The notes beneath the pieces were generated by a model. That model saw only the letters and a list, made by a program, of their open reading frames with translations. It made no database searches and was not told the origin of the DNA. From the NCBI RefSeq assembly GCF_002909445.1, contig NZ_PPXC01000011.1:62001-126000 (forward strand): a stretch of DNA of 64,000 nt, written 5' to 3'. The position numbers were made by a program, and so were the translations under genes. This document shows positions 42,255-54,995 of this stretch, one piece after another; positions within the stretch are counted from its first letter, which is position 1, and every line of letters starts with the position of its first letter. The DNA comes from Arthrobacter glacialis. GTDB taxonomy: Bacteria > Actinomycetota > Actinomycetes > Actinomycetales > Micrococcaceae.

Positions 42255-43625
42255 TTAGCGTCGGGGCAGTGGCGGCAGCTGCTGCTGGTACAGCCACGGG
42301 GTGAGGATGGCTGCGGCTGAGAATCCTGTCACCTCGGCACACACCTGATCGGCCAAGGAGACAAAAGCTGCCGTGGATACCGAGCCGTGGCGGTGCTCCG
42401 CCACCCAGCGCTGGAGCAGGGCAAAAAAGTTCTCCTGACCTGCCGCAGCGTGGAGGGCCTCCAGGGCCAGGGCGCCTCGCTTGTACACGCGGTCATCAAA
42501 CATCAGCGCCGAACCGGGATCGCCCACAGCCAGGTCCAAGGGCTCGGTTCGCAACTTCGCGTGGGCCGCCGTGGCCCGTTCGGCCACGGTCATGGATCCG
42601 CTTTCTTCGGACCATAGCCACTCGGCATAGCAGGCGAATCCTTCGTGCAGCCAAATATCACGCCACGACTCCACGGTGAGCGAGTTCCCAAACCACTGGT
42701 GGGACAGTTCGTGGGCGATGAGCCGCTGGGATTCCCAGCCGGTGTCCAGATGGTTGCGGCCCAGGATGGACAGGGATTGCGCCTCGAGCGGGATTTCCAG
42801 CTCGTCCGCCGTAACCACCACGGTGTAGGTCTCAAAGGGGTAGGGGCCAAAACGCTGCGTGAAGACGTCCACCATTTCGCGCTGCCTGCTCAGGGCTGTG
42901 GCTGCCTTCGCCTGAAGCTGTTTCGGTACGGCTACCGTGATGGGCAACTGTGACTGGGTTTCCCGGGCGGGGAGGGCGAGCAACTTATACCGGCCAATCT
43001 GCACGGTGGCCAAGTAGGTGGCCATCGGGGCGGACTGTTCGTATACCCACGTTTCGCGGCTGGACTTCTTGGTGCGTGACAGGAGCACACCGTTGCACAC
43101 GGCCGTGTAGTCCGCGTCGGTGGTCACGCTAAATCGGTAGGAAGCCTTGTTGTCAGGCCTGTCATTGCACGGGAACCACGTGGGCGCTCCGGTGGGCTGG
43201 CCGGCAACCAAGACGCCGTCTTCGAGCTCTTCCCATCCCACCTCACCCCACGCGCCGTCGTCTGCTGCGGGAATGCCGCTGTACCGGATGTCCAGAGTGA
43301 ACCCTGCTCCAGCCTCTACCAGGGAGGGGAGCTGTAACCGCAGTTTCCCCTGGCGGTGGGAATGCTTGAGCACGCGAACGCCATCCACGGAGGCCTTGTC
43401 CATGCCCAGGCCCACGAGGTCCAGTTCCACCGTGTCGAGAGCAACCAGGGCACGGGCAGTAATGACGGCTCGCCCCTGCAACTGGTTCCCGGCGAGTCGG
43501 ACTTCTAATTCCAACTCATAATGGTCCACCGCGTAGCTAGTGCTGCCGTGTCGGGGGATATAGGGGTCGGGGAGGGCCGGGATGTCCGGGGTCGCCGCAT
43601 GCCGGGGGCGGTGCAGGAAATTCAT
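42255..43625 (-). CDS. M1-family metallopeptidase
   Basis: 456 residues. Zinc motif HELSHQWFGNSLTVESWRD then WLHEGFA (HExxH-x18-E), with the exopeptidase loop GAMEN replaced by EIPLEAQSLSI. N-terminal beta-domain with HYELELEVRLAGNQLQGRAVI. It lacks the large C-terminal domain of PepN. No signal peptide. ATG 43625 has TACTTT 7 bases before it, in the 29-base gap after the NRPS-like gene, so it probably has its own leaderless mRNA. Confidence 0.9.
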   Translation of the reverse strand: MNFLHRPRHAATPDIPALPDPYIPRHGSTSYAVDHYELELEVRLAGNQLQGRAVITARALVALDTVELDLVGLGMDKASVDGVRVLKHSHRQGKLRLQLPSLVEAGAGFTLDIRYSGIPAADDGAWGEVGWEELEDGVLVAGQPTGAPTWFPCNDRPDNKASYRFSVTTDADYTAVCNGVLLSRTKKSSRETWVYEQSAPMATYLATVQIGRYKLLALPARETQSQLPITVAVPKQLQAKAATALSRQREMVDVFTQRFGPYPFETYTVVVTADELEIPLEAQSLSILGRNHLDTGWESQRLIAHELSHQWFGNSLTVESWRDIWLHEGFACYAEWLWSEESGSMTVAERATAAHAKLRTEPLDLAVGDPGSALMFDDRVYKRGALALEALHAAAGQENFFALLQRWVAEHRHGSVSTAAFVSLADQVCAEVTGFSAAAILTPWLYQQQLPPLPRR

Positions 43626-43654
43626 GCTGGGTAAAGTATCCGAATCGGTTGGGG

Positions 43655-46600
43655 TCAGGCACGGTCCGCGAATTCCGGACCCTTCCAGGGGCTGATGGGG
43701 TTGCCCATCCAATAGCTGCTGGCGGGCACGCTTTCACCGCGCATCACCAGGGACGCCGGGCCCACGGTGCCGCTGGTGGCGATGGACGCCGCCGGCAGGA
43801 TCACCCCATGGGGGCCCATGGTGGCTCCGGCCTCCAACGTAACTGTATCAATGGCCATGACCCTGTCGTGGAACAGGTGGGTCTGGATCACACAGCCACG
43901 GTTGACGGTGGAATTTTCGCCGAGCGAGACAAGATCGGCCTCCGGCAGCCAGTAGCTTTCACACCACGTGCCGTGGCCAATCTTTGCGCCCAGTGCGCGC
44001 AGCCACCACACCATGGCAGGCGTGCCCACGGCCGCCCGCGCAAACCAAGGCGCACTGACCAACTCTATAAACGTGTCCACTACCTCGTTGCGCCAGATGA
44101 AGGAGCTCCACAGCGGGTGCTCTCCGCGCTTGATCCGCCCTACCAGCAGCCATTTAGCAGCGACGGCGCTACCAGCCGCCACGGCGCCCGCCACCATGAT
44201 GACGATGCCGCTCAGCAGGGCCGCGAGCCAGTAGCCGCCGGCAAGGGCCAGGGCGTCGAACGCGACAAGTACTGCGGCTGCGATAGCCACCGAGAGTACC
44301 GTGGGGATCAACCGGCAACTTTCCCACAGGGCCCGGGCCAGCTTGAGCCGCAGTGGCGGGGCGAAGGTCAGGGACTCATCGGTATTCAGGTTGGTGCGGC
44401 GCAGGCGGACGGGCGGGCTGCCCAGCCATGAGGTGCCGGCCTTTGCCTTAGCTGGTGCCGCCGAAAGCACGGCCACGAGTGAGTTGCGCGGCATGGTCCG
44501 CCCGGCCGCCGCCATGCCTGAGTTGCCCAGAAAGGAGCGCTTGCCCACCTTTGCTGGTGCGATGTGGATGTAGCCCCCGCCCAGTTCATAGGAGGCGATC
44601 ATGGTGTCATCGGCCAAGAAGGCGCCGGAGCCGATGGTTGTCATCTTCGGCAACAACAGCACCGTGGAGGCTTCCACGTTCTTGCCGACTTTCGCGCCCA
44701 ACAGGCGCAGCCACACGGGGGTGAAGAGGCTGGCATAGATGGGGAATAGTAGATCCCGGGCCATGTCCAGGACCCTTTCGGTGGCCCACACCTGCCACCC
44801 GATCCGGCTGCGGACCGGGTAGTGCCCCTCCCTCAGTCCCACGCCGAGCAGCCGCACCGTCACCAGAATCAGCACCAGCAGCGTCAGGAACCAGGCCAGG
44901 GCTGCCACGGGAACCGCCCACAACAGGGTGGGCAGGGATGCGGACAATGACGGTTGGCCGGCGATGGCAGCCAATACCGTCGACACAGCCGCGGCTGCCG
45001 CCACAAACGGCAGCAGGGAGAGCAGTGCGGAGGCGCCGGCAAAGGGCAGGTCAGCGCGCCACGTGGTGGCGGTGCGCAGATCCGGCCAGGAGTGCTTGGC
45101 CTTGCCGGTTCGTTCCGCCGGGGAGCCGGAAACCGTGACCCCGGGCTTAACTTTGCCGCGCACCGCGGAGCCAGGTGCCACCTGTGCTCCGGCGCCGATG
45201 CGTGCGCCGGGCATCAGCGTGCTGCGGGCTCCGACCACGGCCCCGGCGCCAATGGAAATTTCGCCAATGTGCACCCAGTCGCCATCGATCCACCAGCCGG
45301 AAAGATCCACCTCCGGTTCAATGGAGCAACCGTCAGCCAGGCTCAGCAGGCCGGTGACCGGTGGCACCGAATGCAGGTCAACGTTCTTTCCCATCGTCAC
45401 ACCCAAGGCTCGGGCATAGTAGGGCACCCATGGTGCACTGGCCAGTGAAACGGCAGCTGACATGTCGGCAATTTGTTCGGACAGCCACAGCTGCAGATGT
45501 ACTTTGCCGGAGCGCGGATAACTGCCTGGCTGGATCCCGCGGAGCAGCAGCCTGGCTGCGACCACCGAAATGCCCATCCGGCCCCAGGGTGATACAAACA
45601 CCGCCCATGACGCTGCCACCCACCACCAGGAAATGATCGGCGCGCCAGGCAGGATGCCCTGCCACGCTGCGATATTGTTCAACGCCATCAAGTACGTGAG
45701 CCAGCGCATTCCCACCAGGACATGGAGCGGCACACCCATGAGCGTCTGAAAAACCTGTGAGCTGCGCCGGGTCCGCCCCACAGTGCGGTTGACGATTTGG
45801 CCCGCATCAGCGATGGGGACAGAGCCCAACACCAGTTCCAGAAGGGCACCGATTCGAGGATGTGAATAGACATCGGCAACCGTGATGCGCGGATACCGCT
45901 TGCGCAGGGCCGACACCAGCTGGGCGGCAGCCAGGCTGCCACCTCCGCTGGCGAAAAAATCAGTGTCGAGCGAGGATGGCGAGCCGCCCAGCACAGCCTG
46001 CCATTGTTCAAGGACCCACTGTGCCTCTGGTGCCAACGTCCCGGCGAGGGAACCGTCGTCGTCAGAGGGTTGTTCCAGAGGCCAGGGCAGAGCTTTGCGG
46101 TCCACTTTTCCGCTGGTTTTGGTGGGTAGGGAATCGGTGAAAGTGAGCAGCGGGATCAACGCCGCTGGCAGCGATTCGGCCAGCAAGGAGCGCAGCGCGC
46201 CCGCATCAGGGGTGGTTCCGGTGGCCGGGACCAGGTAACCGACCAGTAGCTGGCTGCCGCCCGCCGTTTCCTGGACAGCGACGGCGGCGCCGGAAATCTC
46301 AGGCAGTGCCTGCAGTGCCGCGTCAATTTCTCCGAGTTCAATGCGCCGCCCGCCAAGCTTCACCTGGTCATCGGCACGGCCCATGAAGACCAGCCCGGCG
46401 CTTTCCAGCCTGACCAAGTCACCGCTGCGGTAGGCGCGGTCCCAGCCAAACGCGGGCATGGGCGCGTACTTTTCGGCATCCTTGGCCGGGTCCAGATAGC
46501 GGGCCAGGCCAACGCCGGCAATAATCAATTCGCCGACTTCGCCCTCGGCCACGGGTACTCCGGCGGAGTCGACAACTGCCAGATCCCAGCCGTTCAGCGG

Positions 46601-47671
46601 CAGCCCGATCCGAACAGGCCCGGGGCCGCCCAGCGGTGCAGCGCACGCAACCACCGTTGCCTCGGTGGGCCCGTAGGTGTTCCAGACTTCGCGGCCGCGG
46701 ACCGCCAGGCGGGTGGCCAGCTCCGGCGGGCAGGCTTCGCCGCCAAAGATGAGCAGGCGCACGGATTCCAGCGCTTCCGCAGGCCACAGGGCTGCCAGCG
46801 TCGGAACGGTGGAGACAACAGTGATGCCATGGGAAATCAGCCACGGGCCCAGATCCATGCCCGAACGGACCAAGGAACGCGGTGCGGGGACCAGCGCCGC
46901 GCCATAGCGCCAGGCAAGCCACATCTCCTCACACGAAGCATCGAAGGCAACTGACAGTCCAGCCAGGACCCGGTCTTCGGGGCCGATCGGCTCGGCCTGC
47001 AGGAAAATGCGGGCTTCGGCATCGACGAACGCGGCGGCTGAGCGGTTGCTGACCGCCACACCTTTCGGTGTGCCGGTGGAGCCTGAGGTGAAGATGATCC
47101 AGGCATCATCGCTCGGGACGGGTTCGCGCGTTTCGGTAAAGGGGGCCGGGCGTTCACCGGACATGGTCAGGGCTTGGCCGGTCTGCGGGTCTCCGAGCAC
47201 GGCGGCCACCTTGGCTTCGCCGAAAACCAGTGCCGCCCGTTCGGCCGGATCATCTGCATCCACCGGAACATAGGCGGCACCAATGGACAGGATCGCTAAT
47301 ATTGCCAGATAAAGCGCCGAGGTGCCGGAAGGAATCCGCACGCCTATGCGGTCCCCGGCACCCAAGCCAGCCTGAGTCAATTCCCCGGCTTTGTTTCGTA
47401 CAGCGTGCAGGAGGTCTTCGTAGCTCAGGGCTTTCGTGCCGTCATCCAACGCAGTGGCATCGGGGTGCAGCTCTGCTGTGGCCTGAACGATGTCCCACAG
47501 CGTCCTGGGTTCCGGTGCCAAGTCACGCCCGGGCATTTGTGCGGCAAATTGGCCGGACTGTACTTCTTCGCTGGATGCGGGTACTTGAATCTGTGGGATA
47601 TTCGTTGAGGCAGAGTTCACTGGCTTACCGTGCCCCAGTAAGATGAACGGAAGTTGAATAGCAGGCAACAT
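43655..47671 (-). CDS. Pls-like single-module NRPS with membrane C-terminal tandem domains
   Basis: 1338 residues. Adenylation domain (about 55-530): IIFTSGSTGTPKG (192-204), FDASCEEMW (specificity core, 243-251), NTYGPTEATVV (331-341), YRSGDLVRL, GRADDQVKLGGRRIELGEI, PTKTSGKVDRKALP. Carrier domain with DFFASGGGSLAAAQL (571-585), whose Ser takes phosphopantetheine. No condensation or thioesterase domain. The last 700 residues hold paired transmembrane segments and three hexapeptide left-handed beta-helix modules (e.g. IGAGAVVGARSTLMPGARIG), the layout of Streptomyces epsilon-poly-L-lysine synthetase. Product unknown. Start uncertain: ATG 47671 or GTG 47620. Confidence 0.88.
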   Translation of the reverse strand: MLPAIQLPFILLGHGKPVNSASTNIPQIQVPASSEEVQSGQFAAQMPGRDLAPEPRTLWDIVQATAELHPDATALDDGTKALSYEDLLHAVRNKAGELTQAGLGAGDRIGVRIPSGTSALYLAILAILSIGAAYVPVDADDPAERAALVFGEAKVAAVLGDPQTGQALTMSGERPAPFTETREPVPSDDAWIIFTSGSTGTPKGVAVSNRSAAAFVDAEARIFLQAEPIGPEDRVLAGLSVAFDASCEEMWLAWRYGAALVPAPRSLVRSGMDLGPWLISHGITVVSTVPTLAALWPAEALESVRLLIFGGEACPPELATRLAVRGREVWNTYGPTEATVVACAAPLGGPGPVRIGLPLNGWDLAVVDSAGVPVAEGEVGELIIAGVGLARYLDPAKDAEKYAPMPAFGWDRAYRSGDLVRLESAGLVFMGRADDQVKLGGRRIELGEIDAALQALPEISGAAVAVQETAGGSQLLVGYLVPATGTTPDAGALRSLLAESLPAALIPLLTFTDSLPTKTSGKVDRKALPWPLEQPSDDDGSLAGTLAPEAQWVLEQWQAVLGGSPSSLDTDFFASGGGSLAAAQLVSALRKRYPRITVADVYSHPRIGALLELVLGSVPIADAGQIVNRTVGRTRRSSQVFQTLMGVPLHVLVGMRWLTYLMALNNIAAWQGILPGAPIISWWWVAASWAVFVSPWGRMGISVVAARLLLRGIQPGSYPRSGKVHLQLWLSEQIADMSAAVSLASAPWVPYYARALGVTMGKNVDLHSVPPVTGLLSLADGCSIEPEVDLSGWWIDGDWVHIGEISIGAGAVVGARSTLMPGARIGAGAQVAPGSAVRGKVKPGVTVSGSPAERTGKAKHSWPDLRTATTWRADLPFAGASALLSLLPFVAAAAAVSTVLAAIAGQPSLSASLPTLLWAVPVAALAWFLTLLVLILVTVRLLGVGLREGHYPVRSRIGWQVWATERVLDMARDLLFPIYASLFTPVWLRLLGAKVGKNVEASTVLLLPKMTTIGSGAFLADDTMIASYELGGGYIHIAPAKVGKRSFLGNSGMAAAGRTMPRNSLVAVLSAAPAKAKAGTSWLGSPPVRLRRTNLNTDESLTFAPPLRLKLARALWESCRLIPTVLSVAIAAAVLVAFDALALAGGYWLAALLSGIVIMVAGAVAAGSAVAAKWLLVGRIKRGEHPLWSSFIWRNEVVDTFIELVSAPWFARAAVGTPAMVWWLRALGAKIGHGTWCESYWLPEADLVSLGENSTVNRGCVIQTHLFHDRVMAIDTVTLEAGATMGPHGVILPAASIATSGTVGPASLVMRGESVPASSYWMGNPISPWKGPEFADRA

Positions 47672-47731
47672 GTTGCTGGGTGTGAGGCGCCAAATTGCAC
47701 CCCAGGACAGGGGTCGCTGACGTTAACCTGC

Positions 47732-48706
47732 TCATGGCTCCAGAATCACCTTGCCTGTGGTGCGGCGGCCTTGGAGTGCCGCGTGTGCAGCGCCCGCCTC
47801 GGCGAGCGGGAAGCGGGCGCCGATCCGGGCGCTCAGATGACCTGAGGCCGCGGCGTTGAACACCTCGGTTGCCCGCCAAGAGCGCTCTTGTGGGTTGCGG
47901 AGGTAGTCGGCAAGTTTGGGTCGAACAACCGTCAGTGAACCGCCGGCGTTGAGCCGCTGCAAATCAAAGGGCGGCACCTGCCCGGAAGCGCCACCAAAAA
48001 GCACCAGCGTTCCCCTGGTGCGCAAGGACGCCAGCGAGCCGTCGAACGTGTCCTTGCCTACGCCGTCGAACACCACATCCACGCCATCCCCATCGGTGAG
48101 CTCGCGGACCTGCTCGGCAAAGTTCTCATATCCCAGCACCTCATCGGCGCCGGCCACTCGGGAGAGCTCTTCCTTCTCTTCCGTGGAAACGGTGGTGATG
48201 ACTCGGGCCTCGCGCTCCTTCAGCAGCTGGGTCAGCAGCAAACCAACGCCGCCGGCACCAGCGTGGAGCAGGACGCTCTGGCCCGGCTCCACGCGGTAGG
48301 TGGAGTTCATCAGGTAATGGGCCGTCATGCCCTGCAACGGCAAGGCCGCAGCCACGTCCAGCGGCACGCCAGCTGGGACATGCAAGGCCTTGAGGGCGGG
48401 CACAATGGCAAATTCGGCGTAGCAGGCACTGCCTTCGGCCGTGGCAATGCGGTCGCCCACGGCAAAACCATGGACGCCTGACCCCACGGCAACAACCGTT
48501 CCGGCGGCTTCGGCGCCAGGGGTAAAGGGAAACGGCACGGGATAGATGCCCTGACGCTGGTAGCTTTCAATGAAGTTCACACCAACGGCCGCCACCTTGA
48601 CCAGCAGCTCGCCCGCCCCGGGGACGGGCATGGGAACGTGCGCCAGCACCAAAACCTCCGGGCCGCCCGGGGCTGAAGCGACAATGGCATTGCAGTGCTC
48701 GGTCAT
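47732..48706 (-). CDS. qor: Quinone oxidoreductase (zinc-free MDR family)
   Basis: 324 residues. MDR fold with NFIESYQRQGIYPVPFPFTPGAEAAG and the NADPH loop AGAGGVGLLLTQLL; the zinc-binding cysteines of alcohol dehydrogenases are absent. EKEELSRVAGADEVLGY and GKVILEP at the end fit Qor. Reduces quinones with NADPH. ATG 48706 follows GGGAG. Divergent from argC; ends 61 bases before the NRPS-like start. Confidence 0.93.
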   Translation of the reverse strand: MTEHCNAIVASAPGGPEVLVLAHVPMPVPGAGELLVKVAAVGVNFIESYQRQGIYPVPFPFTPGAEAAGTVVAVGSGVHGFAVGDRIATAEGSACYAEFAIVPALKALHVPAGVPLDVAAALPLQGMTAHYLMNSTYRVEPGQSVLLHAGAGGVGLLLTQLLKEREARVITTVSTEEKEELSRVAGADEVLGYENFAEQVRELTDGDGVDVVFDGVGKDTFDGSLASLRTRGTLVLFGGASGQVPPFDLQRLNAGGSLTVVRPKLADYLRNPQERSWRATEVFNAAASGHLSARIGARFPLAEAGAAHAALQGRRTTGKVILEP

Positions 48707-48798
48707 GATGAACTCCCAATCGGTTATTGGCGGTTTCGCAAGAAAGCAATTCCTCCCTGATCATCATAGAACCGACTGCTGAAAGGGAAATCAAACGA

Positions 48799-48841
48799 CA
48801 TGCATAAATATCGGTGATAGTGAATAGTTCTGCTGTATAGT
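48799..48841 (+). promoter_or_regulatory. argC promoter with candidate ArgR site
   Basis: TGCAT-AAAT-ATCGG (48801 onwards) resembles an ArgR half site plus a weak second half, close to the -35 region. TATAGT at 48836-48841 ends 6 bases before the argC ATG, so the arg operon mRNA is predicted leaderless and repressed by ArgR. Confidence 0.6.
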
Positions 48842-48847
48842 CGACAT

Positions 48848-49894
48848 ATGACAATTTCTGTAGCCGTCTCAGGAGCCAGCGGATATGCCGGGGGAGAGGT
48901 GCTGCGCCTGCTGGCCAGCCACCCCGATGTGAGCATTGGGGCCATCACGGCCCACAGCAACGCAGGTGCCCGGCTGGGTTCTCTGGCTCCCCATCTGCAC
49001 GCCCTGGCCGACCGCATCCTGGTGGACACAACAGTTGAGAACCTCTCAGGGCACGACGTCGTCTTCCTGGCACTGCCGCACGGCGCCTCCGCGGCCATCG
49101 CGGCGCAGCTTCCCGCCGACACCTTGGTGATCGACGCCGGAGCCGACCACCGTCTGGAAGATTCCACAGCGTGGGAAAAGTTCTACGGGTCTGCCCACGC
49201 CGGCACCTGGCCCTACGGCCTGCCCGAACTGCCCGGCCACCGGGAAAGGATCCGCGGATCCAAGCGCATTGCCGTTCCCGGCTGCTACCCCACGAGCTCC
49301 CTGCTGGCCCTGATGCCCGGCTTCGCCGCCAACGCACTGGCCCCTGATGACGTGGTCATTGTTGCAGCCTCGGGCACCTCGGGTGCGGGAAAGGCAGCCA
49401 AGATCAACTTGATCGGCTCGGAAGTCATGGGTTCCATGAGCCCCTATGGCGTGGGTGGCGGGCACCGGCACACCCCTGAAATTGAGCAGGGCCTTTCCGC
49501 CGCATCCGGACTGGATGTGCGCGTTTCCTTCACACCCACTCTGGCGCCCATGAGCCGCGGCATCCTCACCACCGCCACGGCAAAGGTCTCCGCAGAGATC
49601 GCGGCCCTTGAAGACCCCGCCTCGGCATTGCGCCAAATCTGGGTGGAAGCCTACGAGGATGAACCCTTTGTGCATGTCCTCCCGGAGGGACAGTGGCCCT
49701 CCACCAAGTCCGTGCAGGGCTCCAACTATGCGGCCATGCAAATCGCCTACGACGCCCACGTCAACCGTGTGATTGTCTGCTGCGCCATTGACAACTTGAC
49801 CAAAGGCACCGCCGGCGGCGCAGTACAGTCCATGAACATCGCCCTCGGCCTGGCCGAAACCACGGGCTTGACCTTCCAAGGAGTAGCACCATGA
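48848..49894 (+). CDS. argC: N-acetyl-gamma-glutamyl-phosphate reductase
   Basis: 348 residues. Third step of arginine synthesis. NADP loop [20 protein letters not shown] and catalytic Cys in [16 protein letters not shown] (about residue 143). Starts the operon argC-J-B-D-F-R. No ribosome binding site; see the promoter entry. The stop overlaps the argJ start (ATGA). Confidence 0.98.
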   Translation: MTISVAVSGASGYAGGEVLRLLASHPDVSIGAITAHSNAGARLGSLAPHLHALADRILVDTTVENLSGHDVVFLALPHGASAAIAAQLPADTLVIDAGADHRLEDSTAWEKFYGSAHAGTWPYGLPELPGHRERIRGSKRIAVPGCYPTSSLLALMPGFAANALAPDDVVIVAASGTSGAGKAAKINLIGSEVMGSMSPYGVGGGHRHTPEIEQGLSAASGLDVRVSFTPTLAPMSRGILTTATAKVSAEIAALEDPASALRQIWVEAYEDEPFVHVLPEGQWPSTKSVQGSNYAAMQIAYDAHVNRVIVCCAIDNLTKGTAGGAVQSMNIALGLAETTGLTFQGVAP

Positions 49895-51060
49895 GCGTGA
49901 CAACTGCACAAGGATTCCGCGCAGCCGGCGTTACTGCCGGGCTGAAGACGTCCGGCAACCCCGACCTGGCTCTGGTCATCAATGACGGTCCCGAGCGCAC
50001 CGCCGCAGCCGTCTTCACCACCAACCGTGTAGCGGCCGCGCCCATCCACTGGTCCCGCCAGGTCCTGCGCGACGGCCGGGTTGATGCCGTGGTGCTGAAC
50101 TCCGGTGGCGCCAACGCCTGCACTGGCCCCGAGGGCTTCCAAAACACGCACGCCACCGCCGAGAAAGTCGCGGATATTCTGGGCATCTCCGCCACCGACG
50201 TTGCCGTCTGCTCCACCGGATTGATCGGGGAGCAGCTGCCCATGGACAAGATCCTGCCCGGCGTTGAAGCCGCCGCGGCTGCCCTGGTCTCCGACGGCGG
50301 AGCTGCCGCCGCCACTGCGATCATGACCACAGACACCGTCCCCAAGCAGGCAGCGTGGACCTCCGAACCCAATGCCGAGGGGCTGAGCTACAGTATTGGC
50401 GGCATGGCCAAGGGAGCCGGTATGTTGGCGCCCGGACTGGCCACCATGCTGGTTGTTATCACCACCGACGCCGCGGTTGAGGCTGAAGGGCTCGACGCCG
50501 CACTGCGCGACGCCGTCCGTGTCACCTTCAACCGTGCCGACTCCGACGGTTGCATGTCCACCAATGACACCGTTCTCCTCATGGCCTCCGGTGCCTCCAC
50601 GGCCTTCCCGGACATGGATGAATTCACCGCCGGCCTGACCCAGGTGTGCGCCACCTTAGCCCGCGATTTGATTGCCGATGCCGAGGGCGCAAGCCACGAC
50701 ATCGCCATCACCACCACCAACGCGGACAGCGAACGCGACGCCGAAGTGGTCTCCCGCTCAGTGGCCCGCTCCAACCTGTTCAAGGCAGCCATTTTCGGCA
50801 ACGACCCCAACTGGGGCCGCGTCCTGGCCTCCGTGGGCACCACCGACGCCGTCTTCGACCCGGACAAGATCAACGTCAGCATCAATGGCATCCAGATCTG
50901 CCGCAACGGCTGCATTGGCGACTCCCGCGACCTGGTGGATCTCAGCGGCCGTGAAGTCACCGTGGAGATCGATCTCAACGCAGGCCTGGCCTCCGCCACG
51001 ATCTGGACCAACGACCTCACGCACGCGTACGTCGAAGAAAACAGCGCCTACTCCTCGTAA
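49891..51060 (+). CDS. argJ: Glutamate N-acetyltransferase (ArgJ)
   Basis: 389 residues. Moves acetyl from N-acetylornithine back to glutamate (and may be bifunctional, with acetyl-CoA). Self-cleaves before Thr185 in [10 protein letters not shown], the new N-terminal nucleophile. ATG 49891 follows GGAG inside argC. Family length normal. Confidence 0.97.
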   Translation: MSVTTAQGFRAAGVTAGLKTSGNPDLALVINDGPERTAAAVFTTNRVAAAPIHWSRQVLRDGRVDAVVLNSGGANACTGPEGFQNTHATAEKVADILGISATDVAVCSTGLIGEQLPMDKILPGVEAAAAALVSDGGAAAATAIMTTDTVPKQAAWTSEPNAEGLSYSIGGMAKGAGMLAPGLATMLVVITTDAAVEAEGLDAALRDAVRVTFNRADSDGCMSTNDTVLLMASGASTAFPDMDEFTAGLTQVCATLARDLIADAEGASHDIAITTTNADSERDAEVVSRSVARSNLFKAAIFGNDPNWGRVLASVGTTDAVFDPDKINVSINGIQICRNGCIGDSRDLVDLSGREVTVEIDLNAGLASATIWTNDLTHAYVEENSAYSS

Positions 51061-51066
51061 CCGCTT

Positions 51067-51187
51067 GGCCGTCGGCTGTGGTTGGGCTCGGCGGCGGACC
51101 GGCATTCCCTCGGCGACTATCCGACCGACGGCCGCGGGCGGCCTTACGGTCTCCTTTACGTCGCCTACAAAAAATGCCGGCTCCGCC
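51067..51187. repeat. Imperfect inverted repeat (family D, copy 2)
   Basis: In the 239-base gap between argJ and argB. Outer arms 51093-51116 and 51160-51187; a second stem GGCCGTCGG/CCGACGGCC (51067-51075, 51125-51133) interleaves. Segment from 51149 (GTCTCCTTTACG...CCTACAAAAAATGCCGG) matches that at 12987. An insertion that splits an otherwise tight operon. Confidence 0.7.
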
Positions 51188-51299
51188 ACCTAGAATGCAC
51201 GGTCGCCTTGGGTGCCACGAGAGTTGGGAACGCCGCGGAGGTCCGCCGGGAGGCTCACCGCAGGGATCAGTGAAGTACACAACAGGATTGAAGGAAAAC

Positions 51300-52198
51300 A
51301 TGATGGGTTCGGTGGCTACAGCGCAGGGCAAGGCTGGCACCTTAATTGAGGCCTTGCCGTGGATTCAGCAGTTTGCTGACACGGTGGTGGTGGTCAAGTA
51401 CGGCGGCAACGCCATGATCAACGATGAGCTGCGCCGTGCCTTCGCCGAGGACATTGTGTTCATGCACCATGTGGGAATCAAGCCCGTGGTGGTTCACGGT
51501 GGTGGGCCGCAGATCAACGCCATGCTCAAGCGCCTGGATATCAAGAGCGAGTTCAAGGGCGGGCTGCGCGTCACCACACCTGAGGCCATGGAAGTTGTCA
51601 GGATGGTTCTGACAGGCCAGGTGGGCCGCGAACTGGTGGGCCTGATCAACGAGCACGGCGCCTATGCCGTGGGACTCTCCGGCGAGGACGGCGCGCTGTT
51701 GCAGGCTGAGCGGACGGGCACCATTGTGGACGGCCTGCCCGTTGACTTGGGTCTAGTGGGCGAGGTGGTGGGGGTAAACCCCGGCGCCATCTTGGACCTG
51801 CTGGAGGCCGGCCGGATCCCGGTGATCTCCACCGTTGCCCCCGAACTGGGGGACCCCTCAACCGTACTCAACGTCAACGCAGACACTGCCGCGGCAGCCC
51901 TGGCCATCGCCTTGCAGGCCTCGCGCCTGGTGATCCTGACCGACGTCGAAGGTCTCTATGCGAACTGGCCGGACAAGTCCTCGCTGCTCAGCGAGCTCAG
52001 CGCCAACGACCTGCGTGAGATGCTGCCCCGGCTGGAATCGGGCATGATCCCCAAGATGGGTGCCTGCCTGGCGGCCGTGGACGGAGGAGTGGAACGCGCA
52101 GCAGTGGTGGACGGGCGCAGCGCCCACTCGGTGCTGCTGGAACTGATGACATTTGAAGGCAACGGGACCCAAATTTTCCCGGATGAGGATGAGAAATA

Positions 52199-52199
<1 letters not shown>
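51300..52199 (+). CDS. argB: Acetylglutamate kinase
   Basis: 299 residues, amino acid kinase fold. [62 protein letters not shown]. Phosphorylates N-acetylglutamate; usually the arginine-inhibited step. ATG 51300 or the adjacent ATG 51303 follows AAGGA; the frame is open upstream but through the repeat region, which I consider untranslated. Stop overlaps argD start by one base. Confidence 0.96.
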
Positions 52200-54441
<2,242 letters not shown>

Positions 54442-54443
54442 CC

Positions 54444-54980
54444 ATGTCCAAATCAACGGCTCCCGGGGCAGGAATGCCGGCCACCAAAATTGCCCGGCAG
54501 GCCCGCGTGCAGGCCTTGCTGACCAACCGTGCCGTGCGTTCACAGGCGGAGTTGGCCAGTTTGCTGGCCGACGACGGTTTGGTGGTGGGCCAGGCAACGC
54601 TGTCGCGTGACCTCGTGGAGTTGCGGGCCGTGCGGGTGCGCGGCAAGGACGGGGCCTTGATTTATGCGCTGCCCCCGGAGGGCGGGGACCGCAGCGTGCA
54701 TTCGGCGTCATCGCAGGAGCTGCTGGACACCCGCCTGATCCGCCTGTGCGGGGAGCTGCTGGTGACGGCGGAGTCCTCGGGCAACATTGCCGTGCTGCGG
54801 ACCCCGCCGGGAGCCGCAAACTTCCTGGCGCTGGCCATTGACCATTCGGTCATGCCGGCCATACTTGGCACCATCGCCGGGGACGACACCGTCATGGTCA
54901 TCACCCGGGACCCCCTGGGCGGGGCGGACGTGGCCGAGCGGTTCCTGCAGTTCGCGGCGGAATCCGGTTCCGGAGCGTAG
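54444..54980 (+). CDS. argR: Arginine repressor
   Basis: 178 residues. Winged helix at about 15-75 (VRSQAELASLLADDGLVVGQATLSRDLVELRAVRVRGKDG) and C-terminal arginine-binding, hexamerising domain (about 105-175, IAVLRTPPGAANFLALAIDHS, PAILGTIAGDDTVMVITRDP). Ends the operon, giving feedback control; candidate sites are upstream of argC and argG. Confidence 0.96.
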   Translation: MSKSTAPGAGMPATKIARQARVQALLTNRAVRSQAELASLLADDGLVVGQATLSRDLVELRAVRVRGKDGALIYALPPEGGDRSVHSASSQELLDTRLIRLCGELLVTAESSGNIAVLRTPPGAANFLALAIDHSVMPAILGTIAGDDTVMVITRDPLGGADVAERFLQFAAESGSGA

Positions 54981-54995
54981 GACGGGCAACACCGC

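Noticed and set aside
43626-43712. Upstream extension of the M1 peptidase
   Set aside because: It overlaps the end of the NRPS-like gene; TACTTT 7 bases before ATG 43625 fits the shorter form.
51078-51299. 74-residue N-terminal extension of ArgB
   Set aside because: It passes through the inverted repeat; a ribosome binding site and the conserved N-terminus are at 51300.
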